A DNA stretch of 64,000 nt from Phoebastria nigripes (Eukaryota > Chordata > Aves > Procellariiformes > Diomedeidae), in assembly GCA_035582835.1 (NCBI GenBank), contig JAYKAV010000900.1, positions 1,382,069 through 1,446,068 of the forward strand. The letters are read 5' to 3'. The notes beneath the pieces are model-generated. The model was not told where the DNA came from. It saw only the letters and a list, made by a program, of their open reading frames with translations, and did not search any database. Positions 28,501 through 36,255 of the stretch are shown piece by piece. The translations under genes were made by a program, and so were the position numbers. How positions within the stretch are numbered: position 1 is the first letter of the stretch; every line of letters starts with the position of its first letter.

Positions 28501-31500
28501 GCGTTCTATTTTGAATATTATAGTTTCACTGGGATGTGAAGAATACAGCATGATGTGGGACCTAGATAAAAGCCTTCTCTGAAAGAGTACTTTCCTTATA
28601 TAAAATGAACTATTTTGTGATTTTTCTTTTTATGAAAACAAAAATATAAAGGTTCAGTTTTGTCTTTTTTTTTTTTTCCCCTCGTTAGCCTCTTGCTACA
28701 GGGGGGGAAAAAGAAGCAAGAATAGAAAAGGAGAAAAAAAAAGAGAAAAGCAACCATTTGAACAATTGAGGGTGTTTGATTTTAAAAAATTGCAATCTTA
28801 TAAAAATAAAAACATTTTTGACAGGTCATGTTTCCAATTTTCTTTTACAGCAATAAAATGATGTATGGCATAGAATTAGCACTACAACTACTGCTAAAAA
28901 AAGGAAACTGGCAAAACAGAAAAAGCCTTGACTCCAAGTTATATTTAGCTATGGTACTTTAGGTTTCTACTTCCATTTTTTAATATTCATTGTAATGTTT
29001 CTTGCTTTACTTAATATTTTAAGGGGTATGTAGTAGCCCCAGTCCTGAACTAGAACCTGACTGTGCTAGCTATTAAACAAACACAATAAAACAGATTGGC
29101 TGTGCCACAGGTAACTTAAGATCACTCCTTTCAGTACTTTTGTTTTGGCTGGTGTTCTTGCTAATCTTATGTTTGGAAGAATCTTTAAGTGACAAACTTT
29201 CTTTACATTTTTACTTAAAACACCCTTCAAAAAATCCCTTTAGTTATCAATTATACTATATGTCTTTTTCTTAAATCACCATCGTCTTGGGACTCACTGT
29301 TCCATTCTTGCCTCTGGTATTTTGTTATCAATAATATTTCATGCATAATTATGAGAAGGTACATTTCTAGGGCTAGGAATCTCATGTTCCTCTTTTTATA
29401 TTCCCAATCACTTTGATTCTCTTGAAAACCTTGTAGCAGCTCCAGGGATAAATAATTTATTGTAGTATAGAACTGGGCCATATTTGAAATGTCATATCTG
29501 CACCTTTCCCCTTTGAGGAAACTCAGATGCACATCAAGCTCTGAGTCATGTACCTTCAGGCAGTTCTATAATGGGACAAATTACAACAAATACAAACATG
29601 CCTTGAAGTTTCTTCTCTTTGAAATAGAAACAAGCCCAAACCCTTTAAAATTTCTCAAGAATAACTATGACTTGCACAATGTCATCCATTGTGCTTTATG
29701 TGGTACTTCTTCCCAAGCAGCAACAGCCTTGAAGCAACCCTGTCTAGAATAAAACTGAAACACAAGACCAGGAGTTTTCTGGGTTTTTAGCTGGAAACAC
29801 AACAAGCAATTGCTGTTCAACATCTGAATACAGAAGTCTGTAACAAATCTCCTGGATACAAATTCTTTTGCTAAAAGTCAACAACGAGTTTATATTTAAA
29901 TAGAGGAGAAAGCACGTAAGATGGAGGAGGCCAGAAAAAGTACATCTTCAAATGGAATACTGCAGTTTAGATTGTTCTCTACCTGTACCTTCTTTTTGTG
30001 AAGGTTTGAGGGAAAAGCACATGAAGAGCTTCATTTTGTCTGAGATGAAACTGTTCTAATGTTCCATAGAAGCAAATCAGTTTTGCAGTCATTGACTAAT
30101 TGTGAATTAGTTCTGTCTGTTCTGCACAGAAATTTCACTCCTAATTTTGGCAGGTAAGCTACTCAGTGACATAGTAACACCCAAGCTGTCTTGGACAGCT
30201 TTTCCTAACCACAATCCCCCATTAATAATGGGGACAGTTAGGGTCAGGTATTGCAAGAGAAAATGGAATGTCTAGTGTCCTCAGTTTTTTCTGACTGTTC
30301 TTATCACACCATGAATGTAGACAATAAGCAAAACTTTACTTATTATTATTCATTTATTATGCCATTCCTGTTTCTGTGTGGTAGTGGGAGCCAAGCCAGG
30401 GCTATGTGACTCCAAACAGGTCTCAGCTTGACTGAAGTGATTCTGAAGGTTCAGAATATGATACTCACTCCTCATTGTAGGTAGGGAGTAAGATATGCTT
30501 TATTGGTTTAACCTGGATGTTTATTGTCAATAGATCCACTCACTGGTATTCACTTCAACATACAGAAACAACCAAAGCAGCACAGTTTGATAAGGAGATA
30601 TTTGGAAATGTTTAATACATTAATTTTCTTTAAAGTAAAAAGAGAACCCAGAAATGGCAGTAGATGTAAAGCTACTGTGGAGAATCAAGTCAATCTCAGA
30701 ACGCCAAATACGCTTCAAAACCCCAGACAGCTAAATTTAACCTACATATTGCAACACCACAGGTGGTTCATCTGCTCATTAACTTTTTGCTAGTTAGTGT
30801 TGCCTCTTATTTCTCTGAAGTTACAACAACGCAATTTTGCAGCAGGGTTCGGTCTCTTTTGAGATAGAGAGGACTGCTCATCCTGCTTCTTGGTCTCACT
30901 GGAAGACACTGCCCAATTCCACTCCTCCTAGGATCAGTTGTGACACACCACCAGCTCTCCTGTTTCAGTGGGTTTTTTTGTTTGTTTGTTTGTTTTCACA
31001 AGACTTTTCTCCATTAAGGGCACTGAGCTTCCCACAGCAGTCATATATTGTTCAACTGTTTAAAGTAAAGCTCTGTCATTTGTGTTCCCTTTTCTTGAAT
31101 GCCACTTCTGTTATTATATACACTCTCTGATTAACATTATAGACTGTATAAGACAGTAAAAAGCTTATGCGTTCCTACTTTTGTCTTGTCCCCTTAGTAC
31201 TTCCCACTGCATATGCACTGAGTTATACCTTCCCCAGTGATTTACTGTTTTTGTCACAACTTCATCACTGTACAGGTCTGTTTTGCTCTACTGTGATTTG
31301 GAGGAGGATTTGTGTAACCAGGGTTTCCAAAGCTTTTTCCTAGAGGCTTCCTAGAGGATACAGATTTTCCTCATGTAAATTACTTTGGCACACGACCATA
31401 GCGGAGTCAGGGCTTATGCCTGGGAGGCAGTCTGACAAGTTGAAAAAGCTTCTGGAAGCGTTTCTCAATCTGCATCCCTAAGATGAATTCCTGGTTCCAT

Positions 31501-33308
31501 TAAAATGAGTGACAAAACTTGAGCTCATTTAAGCTCAAGGGAATGGGACTTCTAGTTCCTAAAATGATGGCATCTTGACATGACTTCACACACAGCTATT
31601 CTGCTTGTTTCTAGTACATCATGGGCTATTTTTATTTCTTTATGTAGGGGGCAGTTCACTAACATTTTGTGTCTTCTGGATAGCCAACCTTTGGTTTACC
31701 ATGAGACTTAGAAAATCCTGTACCCTTCTAGAAATCTCTGGAGCTACAGAAAGGTAGTTACAGTGACTAAGTGAATAGTAAGTGTTAAAGCTAATTATAG
31801 AAGCAGGCGCATGTTTGATTAAAGCATGGAGTTCCTGTTGCCAGAGGATCACGCCAATTCAGTATTTCATGAGGCACTAACAAAATATTGGCTAATCGAT
31901 GGTGAAAGAGAGAGGTGAATGATAAATATTTTGTGTGGCACAAAACCAAATACAATTAATCCCGGTTAGGAAATTCCTCAAAAATATTTATGAACTATTT
32001 TGAATCAGTATCAAGACACAAATGCATGTTGTCCAATCTTTTCCCTATTTGCAAGCTTGCAAAGAGGTCCACAGCTGAAAAATGATCTGAATGGGAAATG
32101 ACACATTAATGAAAATAAATCCTTTAACAGAGAAGCCATAAGAGATATTACACAGTTTTGATTAAGTGTCTTCTTAATATCTTTTCTTTTTCTTTTTTTT
32201 TTTTTTTTTTTTTTAAACTAAAAAAGAAGTTATGTGTCTAGATTTGAAGCTCTATGCCACCCAGCCCATGGTATAGGATCATGGGGATACACATGATCAC
32301 AACCCAACTCTAGATGGACCTATCTAGAATCATACAGATTAGGTGCAAATGAAGAGATACTATAGCTGTTTTCACTAAAATTGAAATCTAATCTATTGTA
32401 ATGTCAAAGGAAGAGATAAAGGTCTGAGGAGGCACTATACTTCAGTATGCAGAAAAGATAGTTTTTCTGAGTAATGTAACTGAGACATGCTTCCTAAAAC
32501 AGGAATTTGTACAGGAATTGGTAAATACATGTTAGTGGAAGTACTGGGTTTGCTCTGGAATGTCTTGTTGGAAGTATTACTGCCTTCAGTAGGACTGCTG
32601 TAACTCATACAGTGGTGACATTACATGCTCTTAGATCTATATCATCTATATCACTGTCTCTATTACCTGAAATCTGAGTACAGCTGGTTACCCTGCAGGT
32701 CCTGGCTGTCTAAGGAAATGGAGTAACGTGTTTCTCCTCAGTTTGTAGGATGTGGATAAAAGCTGCTGAGGATAAATGGAGTCACGAGGTGCAAAAGATG
32801 AGAGAGGCAGATTCCAGGTGGCTCTGGCTTGCTATCACCTGGCTCAGAATGGATGACTGTCCTGGTGGGAAGTAGGCAGAGCTCTGTTTCATGGCTTATT
32901 GTCTGACTGACTTAGTACACTCAGGAGCTCCTGCAGGATAATGCGATTTCATAACAATGCAATTTGTTAGCATTAATTTCCACTTAACGTTCATCTCACA
33001 GGTAATCTGAAGGTCACTTGTAAAACGGGGTTCTTTGGCTGCGTGTAGGTAGAACTGTCCTCTCCCAAATAACCCCAAACTTAAGTCTTCTTTAAGACAT
33101 CCCAGGTAGAAAAAACACAGAGGTACAGCAGGGGAGGCATCAGCCTCTGAAAAAGATGTAAGGGCTGCTGATCTTTCTCCCAGCCTCCAACAAAATTCCG
33201 GACTCATTTTGCTACCATCTTGTGTAGGATGAATTGCTTGGGGAAACTCCATCTGCCCACTTGAGCTGTTATCCCCAGCCTCAAGGGAAATATTTGGCAA
33301 GGCCAAAC
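577..33308 (-). CDS. unrecognised multi-exon coiled-coil protein gene, possibly decaying
   Basis: Gene-level entry spanning introns. Ten consecutive minus-strand exons (13337-13508, 10169-10296, 7991-8071, 6139-6261, 5385-5478, 3150-3290, 2472-2675, 1900-2066, 1295-1446, 577-641) have GT-AG borders and compatible phases and end at a TAA. Together they are 1327 nt. Removing one base from the 5385-5478 exon gives 1326 nt, or 441 residues plus stop. The predicted product starts with a Ser/Pro/Glu-rich stretch. A long, highly charged, Lys/Glu/Gln-rich coiled-coil region follows, including KKHYGEKMRSLKSQLEAY and RNEQ-type heptads. A Trp-containing C-terminal part ends the protein. I see no signal peptide, membrane segment or enzyme motif. 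Candidate upstream exons at 22489, 24257, 27412 and 33000 have partly matching phases, so the 5' end is uncertain. Many proteins of this composition are cytoskeletal or ciliary, but I assign no function. It could be an intact gene with an assembly error or a young pseudogene. Confidence 0.7.
1295..1446 (-). CDS. coiled-coil gene exon (second last)
   Basis: 152 nt between a GACAG acceptor and a GTGAGA donor. It starts with the last base of a split Arg codon and ends with the first base of a split codon. It encodes 50 residues beginning TQLSMKLFRKLGKANSE, with a Cys- and Trp-containing end. A 30-base homopolymer A (T on the coding strand) lies just upstream of the acceptor. Confidence 0.7.
1466..1495 (+). 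repeat. poly(A) homopolymer, 30 bases
   Basis: An uninterrupted A run. On the minus strand it is a T run 20 bases upstream of the 1446 acceptor, so it forms part of that intron's pyrimidine tract. Confidence 0.9.
1771..1783 (+). repeat. C13 homopolymer
   Basis: Thirteen consecutive C within an intron of the minus-strand gene. Confidence 0.9.
1900..2066 (-). CDS. coiled-coil gene exon
   Basis: 167 nt with 55 full codons plus two bases of an Arg codon completed by the next exon. The acceptor is TGGTAG and the donor is AAAAG before GTATAT. The product has QQYISQLIRKNEDERADWKE and an acidic C-terminal end. One N at 1962 makes one codon ambiguous (Asn or Lys). Confidence 0.7.
2472..2675 (-). CDS. 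coiled-coil gene exon
   Basis: 204 nt, 68 codons, phase 0 at both ends. The acceptor is CCCCCCAG and the donor AAG/GTAAGA. It encodes an alpha-helical charged segment including ESLQKREREVTELLQSERR and ends in LKTLVKK. One of the clearest exons of this gene. Confidence 0.78.
3150..3290 (-). CDS. coiled-coil gene exon
   Basis: 141 nt, 47 codons, phase 0 at both ends. The acceptor is TTTGCAG and the donor GTGAGC. It encodes a helical segment with VERVHDLMNFQIKVLQQKSE and leads in frame into the 2472-2675 exon. Confidence 0.75.
3307..3325 (+). repeat. poly(A) run, about 19 bases
   Basis: An A homopolymer, which is a T run on the minus strand close to the acceptor of the 3150-3290 exon. Confidence 0.85.
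3326..5384. other. intron of the minus-strand gene
   Basis: AT-rich, with many short open frames on both strands. I found no convincing exon, RNA gene or mobile element. Confidence 0.5.
5385..5478 (-). CDS. coiled-coil gene exon with an apparent one-base insertion
   Basis: 94 nt between a strong acceptor (ACTGCCTTCAG) and a GTAAAC donor. Both neighbouring exons demand phase 0, which a 94-nt exon cannot satisfy. The 5' part reads SLRERNK. The 3' part, one base shifted, reads QLIQEKEDLLHQMKQQTEKW and then EEEK. The natural join loses one base near 5458-5460. Without that correction, translation stops early in the next exon. Either the sequence carries an indel error or the gene is frameshifted. 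Confidence 0.7.
6139..6261 (-). CDS. coiled-coil gene exon
   Basis: 123 nt, 41 codons, phase 0 at both ends. The acceptor is TAATACAG and the donor AAG/GTAACC. It encodes charged heptad-like sequence including MRSLKSQLEAYRELMNKNN. An alternative in-frame donor 30 bases downstream (GAG/GTAAGA) would add ten residues. Confidence 0.8.
7991..8071 (-). CDS. coiled-coil gene exon
   Basis: 81 nt, 27 codons, phase 0 at both ends. The acceptor is CTTCTACAG and the donor CAG/GTAATT. It encodes MQQMKNKHTKIIRQLDNIRK and joins cleanly to the exons on both sides. Confidence 0.78.
8072..10168. other. intron of the minus-strand gene
   Basis: AT-rich. It includes a G/T-rich low-complexity stretch with two Ns at about 10099-10165 next to the donor of the 10169-10296 exon. 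No gene or mobile element recognised. Confidence 0.5.
10169..10296 (-). CDS. coiled-coil gene exon
   Basis: 128 nt: two bases finishing a Leu codon, then 42 codons ending in TPYKLATLYIIK. The acceptor is TTATACAG and the donor AAG/GTAAAA. An acidic linker gives way to the start of the helical region. Confidence 0.75.
10297..13336. other. intron of the minus-strand gene
   Basis: AT-rich sequence without a convincing exon. The open frame at 12906-13178 (minus) has no matching splice sites that I trust. Confidence 0.45.
11575..11592 (+). repeat. short TG microsatellite
   Basis: A short run of TG dinucleotides in an intron. Confidence 0.6.
13337..13508 (-). CDS. coiled-coil gene exon, Ser/Pro/Glu-rich
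   Basis: 172 nt: 57 codons plus one base completed by the next exon. The donor is GTAAGT. The translation begins VQTVIPSGSQVPEDS and is rich in Ser, Pro and Glu, so it is probably a disordered linker. The acceptor used here is CATAG at 13509. A stronger one (TTTTTCCAG at 13517) would add eight bases that place a TAG in frame. Confidence 0.7.
13695..14253 (-). pseudogene. coding-like but interrupted stretch, unrecognised
   Basis: Two adjacent minus-strand stretches in different frames read like protein. 13966-14253 is 95 codons and includes KTSVILYGSYDAGKEEKKM. A second frame ending at a TAA at 13695 includes VEDGEFWNLYFMDFDVF and has a TGA at 13878. No clear splice donor was found. It could be a decayed exon of the surrounding gene, an old inserted fragment, or chance. 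I do not recognise it. Confidence 0.2.
15593..15854 (+). mobile_element. solo LTR of an avian endogenous retrovirus
   Basis: It starts TGTTGTGGTTTAACCCC and ends in AAAACCAGTACA, the TG...CA termini of an LTR family that I know from bird genomes. The 3' part contains the typical CTCAGCAATAACTAAAACA stretch. Flanking bases ccttc and gcttc could be an imperfect 5-bp target duplication. No internal viral genes flank it. The minus-strand open frame at 15743-16240 partly overlaps the LTR and is not a gene. Confidence 0.75.
17180..17264 (+). mobile_element. CR1 LINE fragment, 3' end
   Basis: It contains TTGGGCTAGATGATCTTCAA, then a CCTTTCCAACCC stretch and the terminal ATTCTATGATTCTATG repeat diagnostic of CR1 3' ends. 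It is a short, 5'-truncated copy inside the intron. Confidence 0.85.
17265..22488. other. intron of the minus-strand gene
   Basis: AT-rich. The longer open frames here (for example 18454-18828 plus and 19199-19489 plus) lack codon or splice support. No RNA gene or mobile element recognised. Confidence 0.45.
22489..22593 (-). CDS. probable upstream exon of the coiled-coil gene
   Basis: 105 nt with a good acceptor (T-rich tract then ACTTAG) and donor (CAG/GTAACG). Two frames are open. One reads QYSYSEESIPLSSRSWIWKK, a polar composition like that of the neighbouring exons. The other reads TNIPILKKVFPCHHDPG and is the only one that feeds in phase into the 13337-13508 exon without a stop. I cannot decide between them. 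Confidence 0.45.
24257..24477 (-). CDS. possible upstream exon of the coiled-coil gene
   Basis: The acceptor is ATTTATTCAG. Entered in the phase left by the 27412-27501 exon, the frame is open for more than 70 codons and is Ser/Tyr/Pro-rich (LWENSYSLSTSSLIPHF...). The best donor is GTGGGA at 24256, which is mediocre, so the 3' border is uncertain. A second frame is also open. Confidence 0.4.
26560..26880 (+). mobile_element. possible very old CR1 fragment
   Basis: The stretch around TTGCTTCTTGTCCTAC resembles the conserved interior of CR1 3' regions but is heavily diverged. A weak resemblance only. Confidence 0.25.
27412..27501 (-). CDS. possible upstream exon of the coiled-coil gene
   Basis: 90 nt, entered and left after one codon base. 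The acceptor is TGTACACAG and the donor AAG/GTAATT. It encodes WETVRKYQKLTLPSEETLA and then ten more residues. Phase-compatible with 33000-33308 upstream and 24257-24477 downstream. The frame stays open for another 250 bases, so retention or a longer exon is possible. Confidence 0.45.
28668..28680 (+). repeat. poly(T) and purine-rich low complexity
   Basis: A T run followed by a G/A-rich stretch up to about 28750. Low-complexity intron sequence. Confidence 0.6.
30973..30996 (+). repeat. (TTTG)n microsatellite
   Basis: A short tandem TTTG array, about four units plus flanking Ts. Confidence 0.75.
33000..33308 (-). CDS. possible 5' exon of the coiled-coil gene
   Basis: 309 nt open for 102 codons between an AACTGCCAG acceptor and an excellent GTGAGA donor. 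It is entered and left after one codon base and so fits the 27412-27501 exon. The translation includes MEFPQAIHPTQDGSKMSPEF, whose Met codons could be the start if this is the first coding exon. A TAG lies in frame just upstream. The link to the downstream exons rests only on phase and composition. Confidence 0.45.
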
Positions 33309-33858
33309 CTGGCAGTTTACCAAAAGTGACTATTTTTCTTTTCTATTTTTACTGAACATTTCCGTTTCTCTCAGCAGCAACTGTATTCCATACTACGTTG
33401 ACTATTGTATCAAAATAGTGTTACTAGCAGTAACTGAGAGATGTTACATTGAGTATAAAAGTAAAGAAAAATGTTTCTTTTTGTCTCATTTATACTGTGA
33501 CAGTAGCTGCATGCTTTGCCACTTCTGAATAAGCAATACCAGGTCAACAATAAACAATACACAAACTGTTACAACTTTGTGAAACAGATGATGGAGTTAC
33601 AGTTAAAAACTTAACAATAAACACTAAAGCTCCCTCCAATTAAATTAATTTTTTAAGTGTAAGCGTTTTGTACAGTAAAGCTCTCTAGCTCAGATGGTGA
33701 CTCACTCCAGTTTCAGGAAGACGATGAGTCAACATCTCCCCGCCCGTTAAGAAGGAGGAAAAGCAAATGCAAACAGCTCCTGCAATGAGTTGTAGCACAA
33801 TGCCTTCATGTCAGATCACTCTGAAAGTAGAAACACAGGCATGAAAGACAATACAATT

Positions 33859-33865
33859 AAAAAAN

Positions 33866-33927
<62 letters not shown>
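33859..33927 (+). repeat. long poly(A) tract, about 69 bases
   Basis: An A homopolymer interrupted only by an N at 33865. Its true length is uncertain because assemblers handle such runs poorly. It could be a microsatellite or the tail of a retrocopy, but I recognise no gene-like sequence upstream. Confidence 0.85.
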
Positions 33928-33931
<4 letters not shown>

Positions 33932-36178
33932 TGGAAAAACTACTATGGTGAAAATGGGATAATAGTCCAATTATTGAGAAAGCGTATTAGAAAAAAGACT
34001 TGACGTGGAAGACTGTCTTACTAAATACTTGTAACACAGTGATTCCTACCCTTATAGGCCTGCAGTAAATGCTGCTGTGCTATTTTCTTTACAGAGAAAA
34101 TGCCAAAAACTTATAAAGATGCTCTGAGCCTGTGTAACCCAGCTTTCTAGGTTATTTCAGTACTTCAAAAGACTCAGCTATGTGCACCGGGGATATGCAC
34201 AGATTTCCAGCTTTTCAGTATAAATGGATTGTAATTAGCCATGCTCCCTAATAGACAAGGGAATAAACAGAGGTTTTGGCTAACATCTGACACCAGTGCA
34301 ATAAGACTGGTAGTGCCGTACTGACATGGAGAAGGTCAGGAAGGCAGGAGTAATCTGAACTTCATGCATCATAATTAAATAAACAAAACCAAACACAACC
34401 TGACAGCTCGTTCACAATATTGCTGTCAGCTGGTAGTCCCCTTCAATTATTCAGCTTACTGAAAATATCTGAAATACCTTTGTCAAATAACATGTGAAAT
34501 GTGCAGGAAAAAAGGAAAGAACAACGTGCAGGGGAAAATTGCTGTCAGAGAGTCAGGGAGCTGGGGGCTCCCTGGGGGCCAGGACTAGGGGGGTGTCCCC
34601 CCATGGGGGTTGGCAAGGCAGGGCCAGGTAGCCCCTCCTGTCCCACCACCCCAGCCAGGAGCAGGACAGGTGGGGGGCACTGAGGGCAGCCCCAGACCCA
34701 GGCATCGGGCACCTCCCTGGGGATGGAGATGGGGATGGGACGGGACGGGACATCAGCCTGCAGGTTGGGCCCAGCCCAGGTCCCACAGCCAGTCCGAGCC
34801 CAGTGGCAAGGCAGAAGGGCAGTGGCTCAGGCGGGGACCAAGCGCTGGGGCCACAGCTGAAGGCAGGTCCCAGGGCTGGGGTGGCCTGGCCACCGCCTCT
34901 CACAGCACTAATGGGGGCTCTTCCTTTGGCCCAGCGGCAGGGGGACTTCCTTGGCTGTGCTGATCCTGAGCTGACCCCCAGCACCCGCAACCAAACCCTG
35001 TTGGGGAGACATGTTTAAGGCTCCAACAGTTTCTACAGAGCTATTTTAAACAGAGGAAGGCGTAAACAATGCTGGATTGTGTATGCAATGATGTACTACA
35101 TTGAGGAATTTACGAGTGTCCCCTCTCATACTACCCAGCAGTCTATTACCCTTCCTCCTCATTTTATTAATTGCTACACTTGGGTTTCAAGGGCACATTG
35201 CATTTCATGTATGCTCATGAGAGTCAGATCAGCCATACTTCCTCATTCCGGAGGTACCAGTGTGTTGCGACAGGTCCAGGTCAGCAGAAAGCAGGATGGC
35301 AGCCAGCTGGGAGGCCAATCTGCTAGTTGCAAATGCTCCTGGTTCAGGAAGTGGTATTTCTTCACTGGGCATCATGTTCCGGACCAATCTGAGATGTCAG
35401 TGATACACCATGTGGTGCTGTGCCAGACGTGCTCTGCAAAATGTGGTTGCCCAGCTTGGTGAGGAAGTGCTTGCAGAAAACTGCTTCTAGCAGGCTGGCG
35501 AAATCCCTCATCTGTGCAAACCACTCTCACTTTGAACTTCAGAGTTTAATCTGAATGTTTCAACCTCTTTCTAATTATGTAGGTGCCAGTTATTGCCCTT
35601 CTATTAAGACTCCCAGTTTCCAGGTGTTTCNTTTCCAAAAAAAAAAAAAAAAAAAGGAAAAAGGGAAAAAGGAAAGGGTATTGATATTAAGTTTTAGACG
35701 TGTCTTATTCCTGGACCATTTCTGCCAAGGGCTCATGTGCAGAAGAAGCAGAGCTAATAGCCACCAGAGCTCAGTGAAGCATGGGAGCTGCGTCGACTCT
35801 TCTCCGCTCTTTTTTCCCTCAAAGTTTCACTGAGCAAAGATATATCTTAATATTTTCACTTTGAAGGAGTATCAGACATGTCAAAACGTGAAGGGAGTAA
35901 CTCAAGTTTAGTTTTTTAAAATTTTAATCTTACGACCCCAAAAGATTTATGGCAATTTACTACAGTGAGAGATGTGGCCATGGGAGGGGAGGAGAGGTAC
36001 CAAGGCATGCTCATTAGTTGTCTTTTCCCTTCTGAAATCTGCTCCTGATTTCTCCAGCACATAGTTTTGCAATGACTTTTTTTGTGTGGTTCTGTGTTTT
36101 GGACAGTACCCAAAGAGCAGCCGGTTGCTGGGGCTGTGCAAACACACTGGTTGCTAGGTGGGGTCTCCCNCGCAGCAC
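33928..36178. other. intergenic region between divergent genes
   Basis: It lies between the most upstream candidate exon of the minus-strand gene and the ANXA1 TATA box. It contains the GC-rich block at 34555-34995 and an A run at about 35637-35655. No coding exon recognised. Promoter elements of both genes would be expected here. Confidence 0.45.
34555..34995. other. GC-rich, CpG-poor block
   Basis: About 440 bases of roughly two-thirds G+C in otherwise AT-rich sequence, rich in CCCC, GGGG and CAGG words. CpG dinucleotides are few (about ten), far below expectation, so it is not a CpG island. Long open frames here on both strands follow from the lack of AT-rich stop codons. Confidence 0.7.
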
Positions 36179-36186
36179 TATAAAAG
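36179..36186 (+). promoter_or_regulatory. ANXA1: ANXA1 TATA box
   Basis: TATAAAAG lies about 30 bases before the expected start of a non-coding first exon. Mammalian ANXA1 also has a TATA-type promoter and a non-coding exon 1, which supports this reading. The transcription start should be near 36205-36215. Confidence 0.7.
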
Positions 36187-36209
36187 CCTCACCAGCCCTC
36201 TGCTTTCTT

Positions 36210-36255
36210 ACTCCTGACTCTGCTGCCCTGAAAAGTAGTATTTGTGAGGAAGAAG
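36210..36255 (+). other. ANXA1: ANXA1 exon 1, non-coding (5' UTR)
   Basis: It has no ATG and ends at a good donor (GAAGAAG/GTAGGT). The 5' border is estimated from the TATA box. The leader continues in exon 2 after an intron of about 3.9 kb. Confidence 0.6.

Larger units (their letters stand above)
27502..32999. other. probable intron of the minus-strand gene
   Basis: AT-rich. The open frames at 29251-29532 and 31640-31852 (minus) contain splice-like borders, but too weakly to call exons. A (TTTG)n stretch lies at about 30973-30996 and a T17 run at about 32198-32214. Confidence 0.4.

Noticed and set aside
29251..29532. Minus-strand open frame with a GTGAGT donor
   Set aside because: The acceptor is weak and the translation is unusually hydrophobic compared with the other exons.
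31640..31852. Minus-strand open frame with splice-like borders
   Set aside because: Any exon would be about 38 nt and its exit phase does not fit. Likely chance.
34553..34990. Long open frames on both strands in the GC-rich block
   Set aside because: Absence of stop codons follows from base composition. Pro/Gly-rich translations without splice sites.
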